Below, one piece after another: positions 6,433-8,881 of a DNA stretch of 8,881 bases. A model generated the notes under the pieces. The model did not search any database and had not been told where the DNA came from. It saw nothing but the letters and a program-made list of their open reading frames with translations. Each line of letters opens with the position of its first letter. The first letter of the stretch is position 1. The DNA is from Candidatus Omnitrophica bacterium CG07_land_8_20_14_0_80_50_8 (lineage in GTDB: Bacteria; Omnitrophota; Gorgyraeia; 2-02-FULL-51-18), in contig PEWW01000093.1 in assembly GCA_002779345.1 (NCBI GenBank), positions 1-8,881 on the forward strand, read 5' to 3'. Both the position numbers and the translations under genes were made by a program.

Positions 6433-6879
6433 ATGAATAAGAAATACTCCTTTTCACTGAAAGACGTCAGTCTCACACTTGCTGAGCTCATGCCCAACAT
6501 CATGCGCGGTGTGCAACTGGATTTTTTTGCCCGCCGTTCGATGACTCAGCCCCAGTTCATGATGATGGTCGCGATCCACTCATATGGCCAATGCCGGATG
6601 ACCAACTTGGCCGGAGGCATGAAGATTAAGATGCCAACGGCGACCGGCCTGGCGGATCGCTTGGCGTCGGCGGGGTATGTACGGCGTTTCAATGAACCGG
6701 ACGACCGCCGGGTGGTGCTGTTGGAGCTGACTCCGAAGGGACGAAAATTTATTATTGAATTCAAAAAAATGATGCGCCGGCGCTGGGAAGAAGTACTCGA
6801 GCCGCTCGACGCCAGGGAACTCAGCGCTTTTTATCGCGCGATCATTAAGCTGACCGATCATCTCCGAGCTTCGTCCTAA
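6433..6879 (+). CDS. MarR-family transcriptional regulator
   Basis: This 148-residue dimeric winged-helix regulator probably represses the efflux genes behind it until a drug-like ligand binds. It shows the family layout: N-terminal dimerisation helices (to about residue 35), QPQFMMMVAIH (39-49), the helix-turn-helix MTNLAGGMKIKMPTATGLADRL (key parts MTNLAGG at 56-62 and ATGLADRL at 70-77), the wing with DDRR (90-93) and LTPKGR (99-104), and C-terminal dimerisation helices. Length is normal for the family. The ATG at 6433 has no Shine-Dalgarno and lies 9 bases after the -10 box, predicting a near-leaderless mRNA. The channel gene begins 4 bases after its stop, so they form one operon. The ligand is unknown. 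Confidence 0.93.
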   Translation: MNKKYSFSLKDVSLTLAELMPNIMRGVQLDFFARRSMTQPQFMMMVAIHSYGQCRMTNLAGGMKIKMPTATGLADRLASAGYVRRFNEPDDRRVVLLELTPKGRKFIIEFKKMMRRRWEEVLEPLDARELSAFYRAIIKLTDHLRASS

Positions 6880-6883
6880 TCAC

Positions 6884-8218
6884 GTGGGTCGGCTGAAAAC
6901 ATTCATTATTATTTTATTGATGGCGCTTGCGCCGGCGGCGGTCTCGGCCCAGACAACCTCATCACCCGTGACACTGGGTTTTTCTGACGCGTTAAAGATC
7001 GCGGGTGAGAAAAGTCCAGGCGTGATCATGGCTGGTGAGAGGGTGAAACAGGCGCTCGAGCGTTTGAATCAGACGCGCGCACCCTTGTTTCCGCAGCTGT
7101 CGGTCTCTGCGTCGGAGATCCGTCAAACCAAAAATCTTGAGACGTTCGGCTTGCAGGCTGCCCCCAACACACCCTCGGTCACCGGGCCCTTCAACGCGTT
7201 TGACGCCCGGCTTAAAGTGATCCAAACCTTGTTTGATATGGCCACGGTGAAACGGCTTGAAGCTGCCGGGATCGGCCATGAAGTTTCCAGGGCCGAAGAA
7301 AAAAAGATCAAAGAGGACGTCTTAGCGCTTGTCGCGACACTTTACATCGAAGCCAAACGCGCGCAAAGCGCGCTTGCATTTTCAGAGGCGGAGTTAAGGC
7401 TTTCAAGAGAAACTTATCGTCTCGCCGGCATGAATTTTAGGATAGGCACGGGATCCGAAATGGACCTTAAAAACGCGAAAGCGGCGCACTCGGAGTCGCG
7501 CTTTCAGCGGCGCATGTCTAAAACTAAAGCCAGAGACACTCAACTTGATTTGAAGGCGGCGCTCGGATTTTCGGAGGAACAGGAAATGCGGCTGAGCGAA
7601 AATGAGCCGACTGTGAACCTCCGGCTGCCTAAGCGGCCCGAGATCCTGAAATTGACGCAGTCACATCCCGAAGTTCTGCTCGCTCAAGCCAAACTCCGTC
7701 AGGCCGAAGCTGAAACGGCCTCCGAAAAGGCAGAATTTCTTCCTAAAATTTCCGGGGCCGCCGATTACGGCGCAAGCGCCGACCTGCCCGGCCATTCCAA
7801 GGCGACTTATTCCTATGGGCTCGAGGCCGCATGGGCAATCTTTGAAGGGGGGCAAAGGACCGCGCTGGCCGCCGAGGGCCAAAGCAAGTCCCGCGAGGCT
7901 GAGGCTTATAGGAAAGATCTTACCAATCAAAAGGAAAACAAGGCGCTCGAAGCCAGGGAATTCCTGAAGAACATGCGGAATTTATTGAAAGCCAAAAGGG
8001 ATGACCTGGCCGCTCAAAGCCGGCAGTTGGAGTTAACGAAAAATCGCTTGGCCAATGGCACCGCGAGCCGCCTTGAGGTGATCCACGCGATGTCCAATGA
8101 GACCAGGGCCGCGGACGTGTTTGCGGAGGCTGCTGCCTCTTTTCAAACAGCCGAGGTGAATCTCGCGCACGCGCTTGGGCAAACGGGAATTATAATGAAT
8201 GATCGGAGAATTTTATGA
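6884..8218 (+). CDS. TolC-family outer-membrane efflux channel
   Basis: This 444-residue channel subunit forms the trimeric exit duct of a tripartite exporter. A Sec signal peptide (residues 1-22, cut after AVSA) has no lipobox Cys, so it is a TolC-like rather than OprM-lipoprotein type. The mature part has the duplicated TolC architecture. The first half contains KSPGVIMAGERVKQALERL (about 44-62), TRAPLFPQLSVSASEIRQ and a FDMATVKRLEAAG turn. The second half starts at S260-H-P-E and has FLPKISGAADYGA and AIFEGGQRTALAAEGQ. Long Ala/Glu/Lys-rich helices lie between. The GTG at 6884 was chosen because the next in-frame Met (residue 13) would cut the signal peptide; there is no obvious Shine-Dalgarno, which fits coupling to the MarR stop 4 bases upstream. 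Its stop overlaps the adaptor ATG (ATGA, 8215-8218). Confidence 0.94.
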   Translation: MGRLKTFIIILLMALAPAAVSAQTTSSPVTLGFSDALKIAGEKSPGVIMAGERVKQALERLNQTRAPLFPQLSVSASEIRQTKNLETFGLQAAPNTPSVTGPFNAFDARLKVIQTLFDMATVKRLEAAGIGHEVSRAEEKKIKEDVLALVATLYIEAKRAQSALAFSEAELRLSRETYRLAGMNFRIGTGSEMDLKNAKAAHSESRFQRRMSKTKARDTQLDLKAALGFSEEQEMRLSENEPTVNLRLPKRPEILKLTQSHPEVLLAQAKLRQAEAETASEKAEFLPKISGAADYGASADLPGHSKATYSYGLEAAWAIFEGGQRTALAAEGQSKSREAEAYRKDLTNQKENKALEAREFLKNMRNLLKAKRDDLAAQSRQLELTKNRLANGTASRLEVIHAMSNETRAADVFAEAAASFQTAEVNLAHALGQTGIIMNDRRIL

Positions 8219-8466
8219 AGAAGAAACTGTTTATTTTCGGGATTATAATTTTTATTATTGTTTCGAGCATCATGGACATTTGGAAACAAAAGCATCTGGA
8301 TCTTTCGGGGACGCTGGAACTCACGGAGCATTCCGTAGGCGCGCGGGTGCCGGGCCGGCTGTCCACGCTGAGCGTCGATGAGGGTCAAACCGTCAAAAAA
8401 GGCCAGCTCGTTGCCACGCTTGACCGCTACGATCAGGCCAAACGTGATTTTGAGCGTATGTCGTAG
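8215..8466 (+). CDS. HlyD-family periplasmic adaptor, N-terminal part ending at an in-frame TAG
   Basis: The 83-residue reading frame starts at an ATG overlapping the channel stop, with GGAG (8205-8208) 6 bases upstream. It has an uncleaved N-terminal membrane anchor (about residues 4-22), then the first half of a biotinyl-lipoyl domain (LSGTLELTEHSVGARVPGRL, VDEGQTVKKGQLVATLD), then the ascending helix of the hairpin (DQAKRDFERMS). It stops at TAG (codon 84). The same frame continues seamlessly with the rest of the adaptor. The adaptor's job is to bridge an inner-membrane transporter to the TolC channel. The fragment alone would lack half the lipoyl domain and the beta-barrel, so it cannot be functional unless the TAG is read through. 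Confidence 0.8.
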   Translation: MKKKLFIFGIIIFIIVSSIMDIWKQKHLDLSGTLELTEHSVGARVPGRLSTLSVDEGQTVKKGQLVATLDRYDQAKRDFERMS

Positions 8467-8881
8467 CTTTTCAACGAAGGAGGGGCCACAAAACAAGCGC
8501 TCGAAGAGGCCCAGCTTGCTTTGGAGGATCAGGAGGTCCTTTCGCCGGCGGACGGGGTCGTGCTTTTAAAAGTCCGTGAGGAAGGGGAGGTGCTTTCCGC
8601 CGGCGCGGCCGTCGTTGATATCGGCGACCGGTCCCATCTTTGGGTCAAGATCTATGTGCCGGAGGGCCTTATCAACCGGGTGCGCCTTGACCAACCCGCG
8701 ACCTTGACCGTGGACGGTCTCAAGAAGACTTTTAAAGCACATGTCAGTTTTATCGCCTCAAAAGCGGAGTTCACACCGCGAAACATCCAAACCCCGGAGG
8801 AACGGATCACGCAGACCTTTGCGGTCAAGGTGACGCTGGATGAGACGCCGGATGATCTAAGACCGGGGGTCGCCGCGGACG
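8467..8881 (+). pseudogene. HlyD-family adaptor, C-terminal continuation in the same frame (3' end outside window)
   Basis: Directly after the TAG the frame reads LFNEGGATKQALEEAQLALEDQ, the turn and descending helix of the adaptor hairpin. Next come the second lipoyl half (EVLSPADGVVLLKV, GEVLSAGAAVVDIGD) and the beta-barrel (LWVKIYVPEG, ATLTVDGLKKTFKAHVSF), then EFTPRNIQTPEERITQTFAVKV. It remains open for 138 codons to the window end. No start codon with a ribosome-binding site is suitably placed; the first in-frame candidate is TTG at 8521, which would delete the turn. It is therefore the second part of one gene interrupted by a nonsense codon. The FTPRNIQTPEER motif resembles YbhG-type adaptors that serve ABC-2 exporters, which suggests an ABC transporter downstream; that is inference. 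Confidence 0.75.

Noticed and set aside
8476..8485. Shine-Dalgarno-like GAAGGAGGGG shortly after the TAG, as a restart site
   Set aside because: No ATG, GTG or TTG lies at a usable distance; the bases simply encode the conserved NEGG turn of the adaptor.

Overview
The window looks like a chromosomal piece of a Gram-negative (diderm) bacterium. It encodes a TolC-type outer-membrane channel, a periplasmic adaptor and several proteins with Sec signal peptides. Base composition is moderate, all convincing genes are on the + strand, and genes are tightly packed with start/stop overlaps. I cannot name the species; an uncultivated diderm lineage such as Omnitrophota is a guess from general protein style only.

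Layout. (1) 1-666: the 3' end of a glycine-zipper, Gln/Tyr/Pro-rich protein containing two copies of a 51-residue module at a 104-residue period. (2) 682-2837: an OmpR/PhoB-type response regulator and a membrane histidine kinase, overlapping by 4 bases (GTGA). (3) 2918-3523: two small exported proteins of unknown role, one Lys-rich and one resembling a small beta-barrel, closed by a strong intrinsic terminator (3529-3563). (4) 3608-6196: a complete P3B magnesium-transporting P-type ATPase (MgtA/MgtB type) with its own consensus -10 box only 11 bases before the start codon. (5) 6197-6432: an intergenic stretch with a perfect 22-base palindrome, a roughly 107-base imperfect inverted-repeat element of dispersed-repeat style, and a good promoter with an overlapping operator-like palindrome. 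(6) 6433-8881: an efflux operon made of a MarR-family regulator, a TolC-family channel and a HlyD-family adaptor. The adaptor reading frame is broken by a single in-frame TAG (8464-8466) and runs off the end of the window.

How the parts may work together. The two-component system could sense an envelope or cation signal and control the neighbouring small exported proteins and possibly the Mg2+ pump; this is inference from proximity only. The pump appears to have almost no 5' leader, which excludes the leader-based Mg2+ control (mgtL, M-box) known elsewhere. The MarR protein probably represses its own promoter and so the efflux genes. The inner-membrane transporter is probably encoded just beyond the window; the adaptor's sequence style suggests an ABC-2 type exporter.

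The observations most worth a second look are the in-frame amber codon in the otherwise intact adaptor, the strongly constrained duplicated glycine-zipper module, and the two promoters that predict near-leaderless mRNAs.
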